A stretch of DNA of 64,000 bases from Insolitispirillum peregrinum. GTDB lineage: Bacteria > Pseudomonadota > Alphaproteobacteria > Rhodospirillales > Rhodospirillaceae. Position 1 is the stretch's first letter. Each line of letters starts with the position of its first letter. A program made the position numbers and the translations under genes. Location: contig NZ_FTOA01000003.1 in the NCBI RefSeq assembly GCF_900156605.1, positions 62,001 through 126,000 on the forward strand. Direction: 5' to 3'. The notes under the pieces are model-generated. The model saw only the letters and a list, made by a program, of their open reading frames with translations. It was not told the DNA's origin and made no database searches. Shown piece after piece: positions 1 to 6,936 of the stretch.

Positions 1-33
1 CCCTGACTGGCTGCCCGCTCCATGCTCCGGGAT

Positions 34-49
34 GTCAGGTTGCTGTCAG
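34..49 (+). promoter_or_regulatory. Direct-repeat operator, copy 1 (GTCAG-N6-GTCAG)
   Basis: Two GTCAG half-sites start at 34 and 45, exactly 11 bp apart, the spacing used by OmpR/PhoB-type regulators. A -10-like CAGGAT follows at 60-65. The same element recurs at 2790 and 6364, so I infer it is bound by the regulator encoded just downstream (755-1432). Confidence 0.55.
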
Positions 50-100
50 CCACAGGGCGCAGGATGCCGCGAGTGTTTCCTTTTCTGACAGGTGAGTGTG

Positions 101-748
101 ATGATGATCGGACGTTCCGTTGTGATGGCCATCCCGTTCCTGCTGGTTGCCGGGGCGGCCAGTGCCGCGCCGGTGCCGGACAATGAGGTGCTGTCGTTCA
201 CCGTGCTGCGCAATGGTGACGAAGTCGGCACCCATCTGGTGACCGTCCGCCCGGATGGGGATCATGTGTCGGTGGCGGTGGCGACTTCGGTGGTGGTGAA
301 GATGGCGATGGTGCCGGTGTACCGCTTTGAGCATTCCGATGTCGAAGTGTGGAAGAACGGCCAGTTGCAGGTTCTGGACAGCACCACCAACGACGATGGC
401 AGCCATCACAAGGTCCATGTGCAGGCCAGCGGTAGCGGTCTCAGCGGGACGGCAGACGACAAGCCGGTGACGCTGCCGGGTTCGCTGGTTCCGGCCAGCC
501 TGTGGTCGCCGCAGACCGTTTCCCAGAGCGCGCTGCTCAATACCCTCGACGGCCATGCGATGCCGGTCAAGGTGGCCGATCTGGGGACCGACATGGTGAC
601 GGTGCGCGGGCAACTGACCCAGGCGCACCACTATGCCATGACCGGCGAACTCGCGCGGGAGCTGTGGTATGATCCCAGCGGTGCTCTGGTCCAGGTCCGC
701 TTCAAGGCCAAGGACGACTCGCTGATCCAGTATGTTCTGAAAAAGTAG
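101..748 (+). CDS. DUF6134 family exported protein
   Basis: Protein of about 215 aa with an N-terminal signal peptide (MIGRSVVMAIPFLLVAG, then ASAAPV as the likely cleavage region). The body matches the DUF6134 pattern by eye: FTVLRNGDEVGTH near the N-terminus, then VPVYRFEHSDVEVWKNGQL, then a region around LVPASLWSPQ and LLNTLDG. The biochemical role of the family is unknown; the protein should be periplasmic. Start codons are crowded (GTG 92, ATG 101, ATG 104). An AGGTGAG ribosome-binding site at 90-96 favours 101 or 104. It is the first gene of an apparent operon with the response regulator (6 bp downstream) and kinase, so it may be an accessory sensor or an output of that system. A direct-repeat operator lies upstream. 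Confidence 0.85.
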   Translation: MMIGRSVVMAIPFLLVAGAASAAPVPDNEVLSFTVLRNGDEVGTHLVTVRPDGDHVSVAVATSVVVKMAMVPVYRFEHSDVEVWKNGQLQVLDSTTNDDGSHHKVHVQASGSGLSGTADDKPVTLPGSLVPASLWSPQTVSQSALLNTLDGHAMPVKVADLGTDMVTVRGQLTQAHHYAMTGELARELWYDPSGALVQVRFKAKDDSLIQYVLKK

Positions 749-754
749 GTCCCG

Positions 755-1432
755 ATGCGCATTCTGCTGGTCGAAGATACCCTCCGTCTGGCGGCTCTGG
801 TCAGTCAGGGCCTGCAGGCCAACGGCTTTACGGTGGACAGCTTTGCCACGCTGGAAGACGCCTCGGCCGCCCTGCGGACGGTGGTCTATCAGGTGGTGGT
901 GCTCGATCTCGGGCTGCCGGACGGCGACGGCTTTGACCTGCTGAAAACCCTGCGGCAGGAGAAACAGAGCATCCCGGTGCTGATCCTGACCGCCCGCGAT
1001 GGCGTCGAAGACCGGGTGCGCGGCCTGAATGGCGGGGCGGATGACTATCTGGTCAAGCCGTTTGCCATGGAAGAACTGGTGGCCCGCATCCGGGCGCTGT
1101 TGCGGCGTCCGGGGGCCTCGCTGGGAACAGTCCTGACCTGTGGCCGGATGGCGCTCGATACCGTCTCGCGCGAAGTGTCGGTGGCCGGGCAGGCGCTGGC
1201 AGTGCCCCGGCGGGAAACCGAGGCGCTGGAACTGTTGCTGCGCCGGGCCGGGCGGGTGGTCCCCAAGCGGGCGCTGGAGGAGGGGCTGTACAGCTTTGAC
1301 GACGACATTTCGTCGAACACGGTCGAAGTCCTGCTGTCCCGCCTGCGCAAGCGCCTGCTGCCGACCAGTCCGGGGGTGGCGATCCATACCCTGCGCGGTG
1401 TCGGCTACATGCTGGTGGAGGAAGAGGCATGA
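755..1432 (+). CDS. OmpR/PmrA-type response regulator
   Basis: A 225-aa regulator. The receiver domain (about 1-115) has the acidic pair E7/D8, phospho-acceptor D51 (VVVLDLGLPDGDGF), T78 and K100 (DDYLVKPF). A winged-helix DNA-binding domain (about 130-222) ends in the classic TLRGVGYML. The overall look is of the PmrA/QseB branch. It is encoded 6 bp after the DUF6134 gene and overlaps the kinase gene by 4 bp (ATGA), so the pair is certainly cognate. Regulators of this class bind tandem half-sites 11 bp apart, matching the GTCAG repeats before this operon, before the hemolysin-family operon and before the 65-aa gene. Control of all three is inference. The inducing signal is unknown. Confidence 0.95.
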   Translation: MRILLVEDTLRLAALVSQGLQANGFTVDSFATLEDASAALRTVVYQVVVLDLGLPDGDGFDLLKTLRQEKQSIPVLILTARDGVEDRVRGLNGGADDYLVKPFAMEELVARIRALLRRPGASLGTVLTCGRMALDTVSREVSVAGQALAVPRRETEALELLLRRAGRVVPKRALEEGLYSFDDDISSNTVEVLLSRLRKRLLPTSPGVAIHTLRGVGYMLVEEEA

Positions 1433-2793
1433 AGGCTGGCCCGTCCCTGTTGCACCGGATCGTTTTGCGGCTGTCGTTGACTACGGCAGCCGCGATTCTC
1501 TGTGCCTATAGCTGGCTGTGGTTTGAATTCCAAAGCTCGATCAGTTCGTTACGTGAACAGTCGCTGATCGAATCGGCCCGCCTGCTGGCAGAGTCGGTGC
1601 ATCATGATGAGGGTCAGTGGCGTCTGGCCTTGCCAGCGCATCTTCTTGCCCCCTATCGCCGTGCCGAACAGCCCTATGGCTATGCCATCCGCGATCAGGT
1701 CAACGGTGCCATTCTGCTGCACGAAGGGGCCGATGTCGGTCCCGTGCCGCATCTGCGCCCCGAAGACGAGGATGAGGACGGGGTTCTGTACACTTTCCCG
1801 GCCCCTGACAGCGGCGACGGCGAGATGCTGGGGGAATACCTGACCTTCACCGCCGCCGGTCATGCGCTGGGGGTGCAGGTGGTCCGTCCGCTGGCGCGGG
1901 AAAGTGACCTGATTGATACGGTCCTGCTGGATTTCTTTGAAGATGGTGGCTGGCTGGCGGCACCGTTCCTGATTGCCCTGCTGGCGGTGTCGATCCTGAC
2001 CATTCGCGGCACGCTGAAACCGCTACGCGATATCTCGCAGCAGGCGGAACGGATTGGCCCGACGGCACCGGGGGTGCGCCTGTGTGCCACCGCTGTCCCG
2101 CACGAGGTACAGCCACTGGTGCAGGCGGTCAATGATGCCCTTGACCGGCTGGAGGAGGGCTATCGGGTTCAGCGCGACTTTACCGCCGATGCCGCGCACG
2201 AGCTGCGGACGCCGCTGGCGGTGCTGATTGCCCATATCGACACCCTGCCGGACCGCCAGACCGCCCGCGAGTTGCGGCGGGATCTGGATGGCATGGCCCA
2301 TCTGGTCGAGCAATTGTTGCGGGTGGCCCGCAGTGAGGCACTGGTGATCCAGCCCGACGAACAGGCCGATCTGGCCGAGGTCGCCCGTGGTGTTGCCGAG
2401 TATCTGGCACTGGTTGCCATCCGCGCTGGCCGCCTGATCGAGGTGGAGGCCCCCGACCAGCCGGTGAGGGTGCGGGGACAGGCCGATGCGCTGTTTCATG
2501 CGGTGCGCAATCTGGTCGAAAACGGCTTGCGTCATACACCAGCGGGAACGGCGGTGGTGATTACTGTCGAGGCGAGGCCACCGCTGATCCGGGTGCGTGA
2601 CCACGGGCCGGGGATTCCTGACGAGCGCAAGGAACTGGTGTTCCAGAGATTCTGGCGTGCCGACCGGCAGACGCCGGGCAGCGGGTTGGGGCTGGCGATT
2701 GTCCGGCGGACGATGGAAGCCCATGGCGGACAGGTGCGGGTGCAGGATGCACCGGGGGGCGGGGCAGAATTTTGTCTGCACTTCGTCCCGTAA
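1429..2793 (+). CDS. Membrane sensor histidine kinase (QseC/PmrB-like)
   Basis: A 454-aa kinase. TM1 is at about 13-33 and is followed by a periplasmic sensor of about 130 residues rich in acidic residues (DEDEDGV). TM2 is at about 167-190 (APFLIALLAVSILTI). A HAMP-like linker follows, then HisKA with the phospho-accepting His in DAAHELRTPLAVL. The HATPase domain has N-box VRNLVENGLRH, G1 DHGPGIP and G2 GSGLGLAI. The ATG overlaps the end of the regulator gene by 4 bp, indicating translational coupling. The sensor region matches nothing I recognise, so the ligand is unknown. The stop codon lies next to direct-repeat operator copy 2, which belongs to the next operon. Confidence 0.95.
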   Translation: MKAGPSLLHRIVLRLSLTTAAAILCAYSWLWFEFQSSISSLREQSLIESARLLAESVHHDEGQWRLALPAHLLAPYRRAEQPYGYAIRDQVNGAILLHEGADVGPVPHLRPEDEDEDGVLYTFPAPDSGDGEMLGEYLTFTAAGHALGVQVVRPLARESDLIDTVLLDFFEDGGWLAAPFLIALLAVSILTIRGTLKPLRDISQQAERIGPTAPGVRLCATAVPHEVQPLVQAVNDALDRLEEGYRVQRDFTADAAHELRTPLAVLIAHIDTLPDRQTARELRRDLDGMAHLVEQLLRVARSEALVIQPDEQADLAEVARGVAEYLALVAIRAGRLIEVEAPDQPVRVRGQADALFHAVRNLVENGLRHTPAGTAVVITVEARPPLIRVRDHGPGIPDERKELVFQRFWRADRQTPGSGLGLAIVRRTMEAHGGQVRVQDAPGGGAEFCLHFVP

Positions 2794-2805
2794 GGTTGCT
2801 GTCAG
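2790..2805 (+). promoter_or_regulatory. Direct-repeat operator, copy 2 (GTAAG-N6-GTCAG)
   Basis: GTAAG at 2790 and GTCAG at 2801 are 11 bp apart, with the same GTTGCT spacer as copy 1. A -10-like GATGCT at 2816-2821 sits 15 bp after the second half-site start, as in copy 1. It overlaps the kinase stop codon. It should drive the hemolysin-family operon, although a repeat element (2829-2933) now separates it from the gene. Confidence 0.5.
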
Positions 2806-2828
2806 CCGGTTGGGAGATGCTTTCCGCT

Positions 2829-2933
2829 AGAGCATTGTGCGAAAAGTGGGAACCGGTTTTCGCAAGAACAATGCGACAGATCGAAAGGTTAGACCAGCGT
2901 GCCTGCGTCACGTTTAACGCGCGCTGGTCTAAC
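2829..2933 (+). repeat. Intergenic palindromic repeat, family 1, full-length copy
   Basis: It has two hairpin modules. The first is AGAGCATTGTGCGAAAAGTG with its core GGAACCGGTTTTCGC and closing CAATGCG. The second has arms GTTAGACCAGCG and CGCTGGTCTAAC around a short centre. Related copies occur at 7771, 30895, 39704, 44338 and, in diverged form, 47440. It lies between operator copy 2 and the hemolysin-family gene. Confidence 0.85.
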
Positions 2934-2947
2934 AACGGAGGTGTCTC

Positions 2948-3535
2948 ATGGTCATCATTCTTGCCGATCGTACCCACAGCCAGCGCGCGGCGCTGGAACA
3001 GATGGTGCGCAACGTTTTTCAGGCCAGTTATCAGGCGGATGTCCCGTCGTTCCCCGATCATCTGGTGGCGGCACTGGATGAAACCGGCTCTCCGGTGGCC
3101 GTCGCCGGAGTGCGGTCGGTGCGCGATGGCTTCTTTTCGGAAGTCTATCTCGACGGCAGCGCCGAAAGCGTCTTGTCCAGCGTCTGTGGCAGCCGGGTTG
3201 CCCGCGATGAAATCGTCGAGTTTTCCAGCCTTGCCGCCGTCCGCCCCGGAGCAGCGATGCCGCTGGTCGGGGCGGCGATCGGCCTGTGTCTGGCCGCCGG
3301 AGCCCGTCACGGCCTGTTTACCGCCACCGACCGCCTGCGCGCCCTGTTGCGGCGGTCAGGGCTGACCTGTGTCGATCTGGGGCCTGCCCGTCCTGACCGG
3401 TTGAGCGATGCCGCCCGCTGGGGCCGCTATTACCAGCATGACCCGCGGGTGATTGCGGTGACGGCAGAGAGCCTGTCGTCGTCGTGGCGTTTGCCGGTTG
3501 GTCTGTCTTTCCCCGAGGAGCGTTTGCATGCGTAA
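2948..3535 (+). CDS. Thermostable-hemolysin family protein (GNAT-like)
   Basis: A 195-aa protein with the hallmark blocks of the T_hemolysin family (named after the Vibrio delta-VPH gene): FFSEVYLDG, VARDEIVEFSSLA, HGLFTATDRLRALLRR and, near the C-terminus, WGRYYQHDPRVIAV. The fold is thought to be related to N-acyltransferases and autoinducer synthases; true hemolysis by this family is doubtful. ATG 2948 has a good GGAGG site about 9 bp upstream. The gene ends inside the start of the next gene (8-bp overlap), so it is coupled to the AMP-ligase/diiron and SDR genes. Context suggests it builds or transfers an acyl-type small molecule rather than lysing cells. That role is inference. Confidence 0.88.
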   Translation: MVIILADRTHSQRAALEQMVRNVFQASYQADVPSFPDHLVAALDETGSPVAVAGVRSVRDGFFSEVYLDGSAESVLSSVCGSRVARDEIVEFSSLAAVRPGAAMPLVGAAIGLCLAAGARHGLFTATDRLRALLRRSGLTCVDLGPARPDRLSDAARWGRYYQHDPRVIAVTAESLSSSWRLPVGLSFPEERLHA

Positions 3536-5570
3536 TGTGGTGTCGGCCATCCGGGGCTGTGACCCCCGGCGGGTGGCCCTGAGTGACCAGAGCGGCCAGT
3601 GGAGCTATGGCGAGCTGGTGCAGGCCATCGCCCGGCGGGCGGCGGCGTGGCGGGTGTTGCCGCCGGTGGTCGGGGTGTTGATGCCGCGCGACCGGCGGGC
3701 GGTGGCGGCTGAACTGGCGCTGGCGTCGCTGGGGCGGACGGTGGTGCCGCTGCCGGATTTCTTTTCACCGGCGCAATGGCAGCACATGGTGGCCGATGCC
3801 GGGATTGCGGTGGTGGTGACAGTGGCCGAATGGCAGGACCGCCTGACCGGCATTGCGGTGCCGACGGTCCTGTACCCGGCAGCCGATGACGGCAGCACAC
3901 TGACCGTTGCCGAGCCGTCGCGGCGGATCATCTATACCTCGGGGACCAGTGGCCAGCCCAAGGGGGTGGTGCTGGACGAAGGCCAGATGGCGGCCAGCCT
4001 AGCCGGACTGAAGGTTGCCGCCCGTGCTCGCCCGGATGATGTGCATCTGTCGCTGCTGCCGTTCTCGCTGTTGCTCGAACACCTGTGCGGCGTGCTGCTG
4101 CCGCTGTCGGTCGGGGCGCGGGTCCATATCGCCCTGTCACCGCTGGAGGCCGAGGCGGTACAGGCAACAACGGCGGTAGTGGTCCCGGCCCTGTTGCGTG
4201 ACTGGGTGGCCGGATTGCAGGCGGCCAGACGGCAGGCTCCGGCGTCGTTGCGGCTGGTGGCGGTCGGCGGGGCGCCGGTGGCCGAGGCGCTGGCCGAACA
4301 GGCGTGGGCCTGTGGCCTGCCGGTTCACGAAGGCTATGGCCTGTCGGAATGTTGCTCGGTGGTGGCGGTCAATCGTCCGGGGGCACGCCGTGCCGGGACG
4401 GTCGGCAAGCCGCTGGCCGGGGTCACGGTGGAGATCGAAGACGGCGAAATCGTCGTCTCCGGCCCGACGGTGATGGCGGGCTATCTCGGGCGTGCGCCTG
4501 CTGGCGGTCGCTGGCATACCGGCGATCTTGGCAGTCTGGACGACGACGGCTATCTGCGGGTGCTGGGGCGCAAGGATGCGGTGATCGTCACCGCTCAGGG
4601 GCGCAACATTTCACCGGACTGGATCGAGGCCGGGATGCTGGCCGATCCGCTGATCCGCTGTGCGGCGGTGCTGGCCGGGACCGGTGGCGACAGTGGCACT
4701 CAGGCGCTGATCGTGCCGCATCCGCAGGCGGGGGAACAGGACTGGGACGCGCGGGTGGCGGTGACGGTGCGGGACTTGCCTGCCTATGCCCGTCCGCAAC
4801 GGGTGACGGTGATCCCCGCTGATCTCGCCCGCCAATATGCCCTGTTCACGCTGGATGGCCGTCCGCGCCGTGCCGCACTCATGCGCTTCATCGAGGAGAA
4901 ACCGATGTCGTTTTATCAGCAGCTGTTGCTGGATACCGCCAGTGAGCGGGAACAGTTCCAGCGGATTCCATTGATTGCCCAGGCGGTGCGGTCCGGGGTC
5001 AGCCGTGCGCTGTATCTGGCCTTTCTGGGCCATGCCTATCACCATGTGCGCTACACCGTGCCCTTGCTGCAAACCGCCTTGCAGGCTTGCGGGCCACAGG
5101 ACGCCGTGCTGGCCGCAGGGCTGCAAGAGTACATTGCCGAGGAAACCGGCCACGAGGCCTGGATCCTGGATGACATCCGGGCGCTGGGCGGCGATGCCGA
5201 GGCTTGCCGGTCGGGCCGTCCGGCGCTGGCGGTGCGGGTGCTGGTCGCCCACGCCTTTCACCTGATTGCCGAAGACGGCCCCTATGCCCTGCTGGGGATG
5301 GTCCATGTGCTGGAAGGCATGTCTGTTGCACTGGCGGTTCAGGCCGCCGGAGCCATCCGCCATAGTCTGGGAGCCGAAGGCGAGGGTGGGTTCAGCTATC
5401 TCAGCTCGCATGGGGCGCTCGATCAGGATCATGTGGCAGGCTTCGCCCGCCTGCTGGATGCCGTCGATCAGCCCGGACGGCGGCAGACGGTCATCGCCGC
5501 CGCCCGCGAATTTTACACCCTGTACGGCAACGTGTTCCGCTCGCTGGAGGAGATGGCCGATGCAGCTTGA
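3528..5570 (+). CDS. AMP-ligase fused to heme-oxygenase-like diiron domain
   Basis: A 680-aa two-domain protein. Residues about 1-455 are an ANL adenylating enzyme: P-loop IIYTSGTSGQPKG, A5 EGYGLSEC, A7/A8 WHTGDLGSLDDDGYLRVLGR. The A10 site reads TLDGRPRRAAL, so the usual catalytic lysine (GKxxR) is an arginine. Residues about 460-680 are a TenA/heme-oxygenase-like domain with likely diiron ligands in EETGHEAW, the Glu of HVLEGMS and the Asp/His of LDQDHVAGF, as in UndA-type oxidases. It may activate a fatty or amino acid and then oxidise it; this is inferred. ATG 3528 follows GAGGAG (3515-3520); a TTG at 3498 is less likely. It overlaps both neighbours. An internal ATG at 4905 has its own ribosome-binding site. 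Confidence 0.85.
   Translation: MRNVVSAIRGCDPRRVALSDQSGQWSYGELVQAIARRAAAWRVLPPVVGVLMPRDRRAVAAELALASLGRTVVPLPDFFSPAQWQHMVADAGIAVVVTVAEWQDRLTGIAVPTVLYPAADDGSTLTVAEPSRRIIYTSGTSGQPKGVVLDEGQMAASLAGLKVAARARPDDVHLSLLPFSLLLEHLCGVLLPLSVGARVHIALSPLEAEAVQATTAVVVPALLRDWVAGLQAARRQAPASLRLVAVGGAPVAEALAEQAWACGLPVHEGYGLSECCSVVAVNRPGARRAGTVGKPLAGVTVEIEDGEIVVSGPTVMAGYLGRAPAGGRWHTGDLGSLDDDGYLRVLGRKDAVIVTAQGRNISPDWIEAGMLADPLIRCAAVLAGTGGDSGTQALIVPHPQAGEQDWDARVAVTVRDLPAYARPQRVTVIPADLARQYALFTLDGRPRRAALMRFIEEKPMSFYQQLLLDTASEREQFQRIPLIAQAVRSGVSRALYLAFLGHAYHHVRYTVPLLQTALQACGPQDAVLAAGLQEYIAEETGHEAWILDDIRALGGDAEACRSGRPALAVRVLVAHAFHLIAEDGPYALLGMVHVLEGMSVALAVQAAGAIRHSLGAEGEGGFSYLSSHGALDQDHVAGFARLLDAVDQPGRRQTVIAAAREFYTLYGNVFRSLEEMADAA
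4893..4907 (+). promoter_or_regulatory. Internal ribosome-binding site and start for the diiron domain
   Basis: GAGGAG at 4893-4898 sits 6 bp before an in-frame ATG at 4905 (MSFYQQLL). This falls exactly at the boundary between the ligase and diiron domains. It could yield a separate 221-aa diiron protein from 4905-5570 in addition to the fusion. It may be the relic of two formerly separate, overlapping genes that lost the stop between them. Confidence 0.5.
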
Positions 5571-6351
5571 GGGAGCCGTGGCCCTGATCACCGGGGCCGG
5601 GTCCGGTATCGGGCGGGCGCTGGCGCAGGAGTTGTCCCGTCGTGGCTGTCGGCTGTTGCTGCTGGGGCGGCGGGCCGGGGAGTTGAACAACACCCGGCAG
5701 ATGTTGGTCCGCCCCGATCTGGCCGAGTGCCTGCCACTCGATCTGGCCGACAGTGAACAGCGCGGGCTGCTGGCCGGAAAGGTGGCCGCCCTGACCTCGC
5801 ATCTGGACCTGTTGATCAACAATGCCGGGGTGGTGGCGGCAGGCGACTTTGCCACCCAGCCGGAACAGGACTGGCGGACGATGATCGAGGTCAACCTGTT
5901 GGCCCCGATGGTGATCACCCAGGCGGTGTTGCCGCTGCTGAAGGCCAGCGGGCAAGGGCGGGTGGTCAATGTCGGTTCGATGTTCGGCGATATCGCCTTT
6001 CCCTGCTTTGCCGCTTATTCGGCCAGCAAGTTCGCCCTGCGTGGCTGGTCCGAGGCCCTGCGCCGCGAACTGGCCGGGGACGGCATCGGTGTCACCTATT
6101 GCGCCCCGCGCGGGACACGGACGGCAGCTGCCGATGGCTTTGCCCGCTATGTGCAGGCATTCCGCATGACCCTTGATACCCCCGAAGCCGTGGCCGCCCA
6201 TCTGGTGGCCGGGATTGCGCGGGAGGCGCGGGATATCTATCCCATGGGGCCGGAGCGGCTGTTTGCCCTGATCCAGCGGCTGTTCCCGCGTCTGATTGAC
6301 CGGGGGGTGATCGGGCAGTTCCGCACGGCGCGGCAGCGGATGGAGCCGTGA
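5560..6351 (+). CDS. SDR family oxidoreductase
   Basis: A 263-aa classical short-chain dehydrogenase. The nucleotide motif is TGAGSGIG at about residues 11-18 and the NNAG motif lies in DLLINNAGVV. The catalytic set is Ser in VNVGSMFG and Tyr/Lys in AAYSASKFALRGWSEAL. An Arg in LLLLGRRAGEL after beta-2 suggests NADP(H), a family rule rather than an observation. ATG 5560 lies inside the previous gene's end and follows GGAGGAG, so it is the coupled last gene of the hemolysin-family operon. It probably reduces or oxidises the product of the ligase/diiron fusion. No intrinsic terminator is obvious after it. Confidence 0.92.
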   Translation: MQLEGAVALITGAGSGIGRALAQELSRRGCRLLLLGRRAGELNNTRQMLVRPDLAECLPLDLADSEQRGLLAGKVAALTSHLDLLINNAGVVAAGDFATQPEQDWRTMIEVNLLAPMVITQAVLPLLKASGQGRVVNVGSMFGDIAFPCFAAYSASKFALRGWSEALRRELAGDGIGVTYCAPRGTRTAAADGFARYVQAFRMTLDTPEAVAAHLVAGIAREARDIYPMGPERLFALIQRLFPRLIDRGVIGQFRTARQRMEP

Positions 6352-6363
6352 TCGCGGGCTGAG

Positions 6364-6379
6364 GTCAGGTTGTGGTCAG
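6364..6379 (+). promoter_or_regulatory. Direct-repeat operator, copy 3 (GTCAG-N6-GTCAG)
   Basis: GTCAG at 6364 and 6375, spacer GTTGTG, again 11 bp apart. A good -10-like TATGGT lies at 6391-6396, 16 bp after the second half-site start. It sits 12 bp after the SDR stop and should drive the small gene at 6481. Confidence 0.55.
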
Positions 6380-6413
6380 CAACGGTGGCTATGGTGATCG
6401 CTGTGCTTGGAGC

Positions 6414-6466
6414 ACAGGCAAATACGTCGTCGCAGATGGGTCCATCTGCTCGGGATTTGCCCTGAA
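6414..6466 (+). repeat. Intergenic hairpin repeat, family 3, copy 1
   Basis: The outer arms are GCAAAT and ATTTGC (6418-6460). The inner arms are GCAGATG and CATCTGC around a GGTC loop. A near-identical element in the opposite orientation lies at 62831-62880. It is placed between operator copy 3 and the 65-aa gene. Confidence 0.7.
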
Positions 6467-6480
6467 ACAGGAGGACACCA

Positions 6481-6677
6481 TGCAGATTGGATCATCAAAC
6501 AGTGGGTTCAGTGCGTCGTCGATGATGTCGATGGTCAATGAACGGGCCGAGCGTGGCCCGGACACCGACAATGACGGCGATGAAGGCGGCGCGCAGATGC
6601 AGGCGGCTCAGGCCGCTTCGGCGAGCACCGCCCTGTCGTCCAGTGGGCGCGGGCAGAAAATCAATATGCTTGCGTAA
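6481..6677 (+). CDS. Small hypothetical protein, 65 aa
   Basis: It starts at ATG 6481 behind a strong AGGAGG site. It is soluble, with no signal peptide or membrane segment. The sequence opens MQIGSSNSGFSASSMMSMVN, has an acidic patch GPDTDNDGDEGG resembling a calcium-binding EF-hand loop, an Ala/Gln-rich middle and ends GRGQKINMLA. Small proteins of this style (acidic DNDGD patch, ending in a short hydrophobic tail) are common in related bacteria, but their function is unknown to me. It is preceded by the third copy of the GTCAG direct repeat, so it may belong to the same regulon as the hemolysin-family operon. Confidence 0.7.
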
Positions 6678-6936
6678 TGATCTTGTGCCCTGTGGCGCGA
6701 GGGATGTCGGTCTGTTTCAGAAAGAAGCAGGCCGACGTTTGTTTTTCTCGCTTAAGCGAGATGGAATGCTCTTTCATTGCCACATCGGAATGAAAGACGG
6801 GCAAGCGTCTGCAAATGCAGTTTTCATGTCAAGCCGGTCTCGCCAGACAGATCACCGAAAACAGGCATTGATCTTCTCTGCTCTGTGTGCGTAACATCCG
6901 CGCCCTTTCAAATCCTGCCTGTCTGTCTGTATCAAG

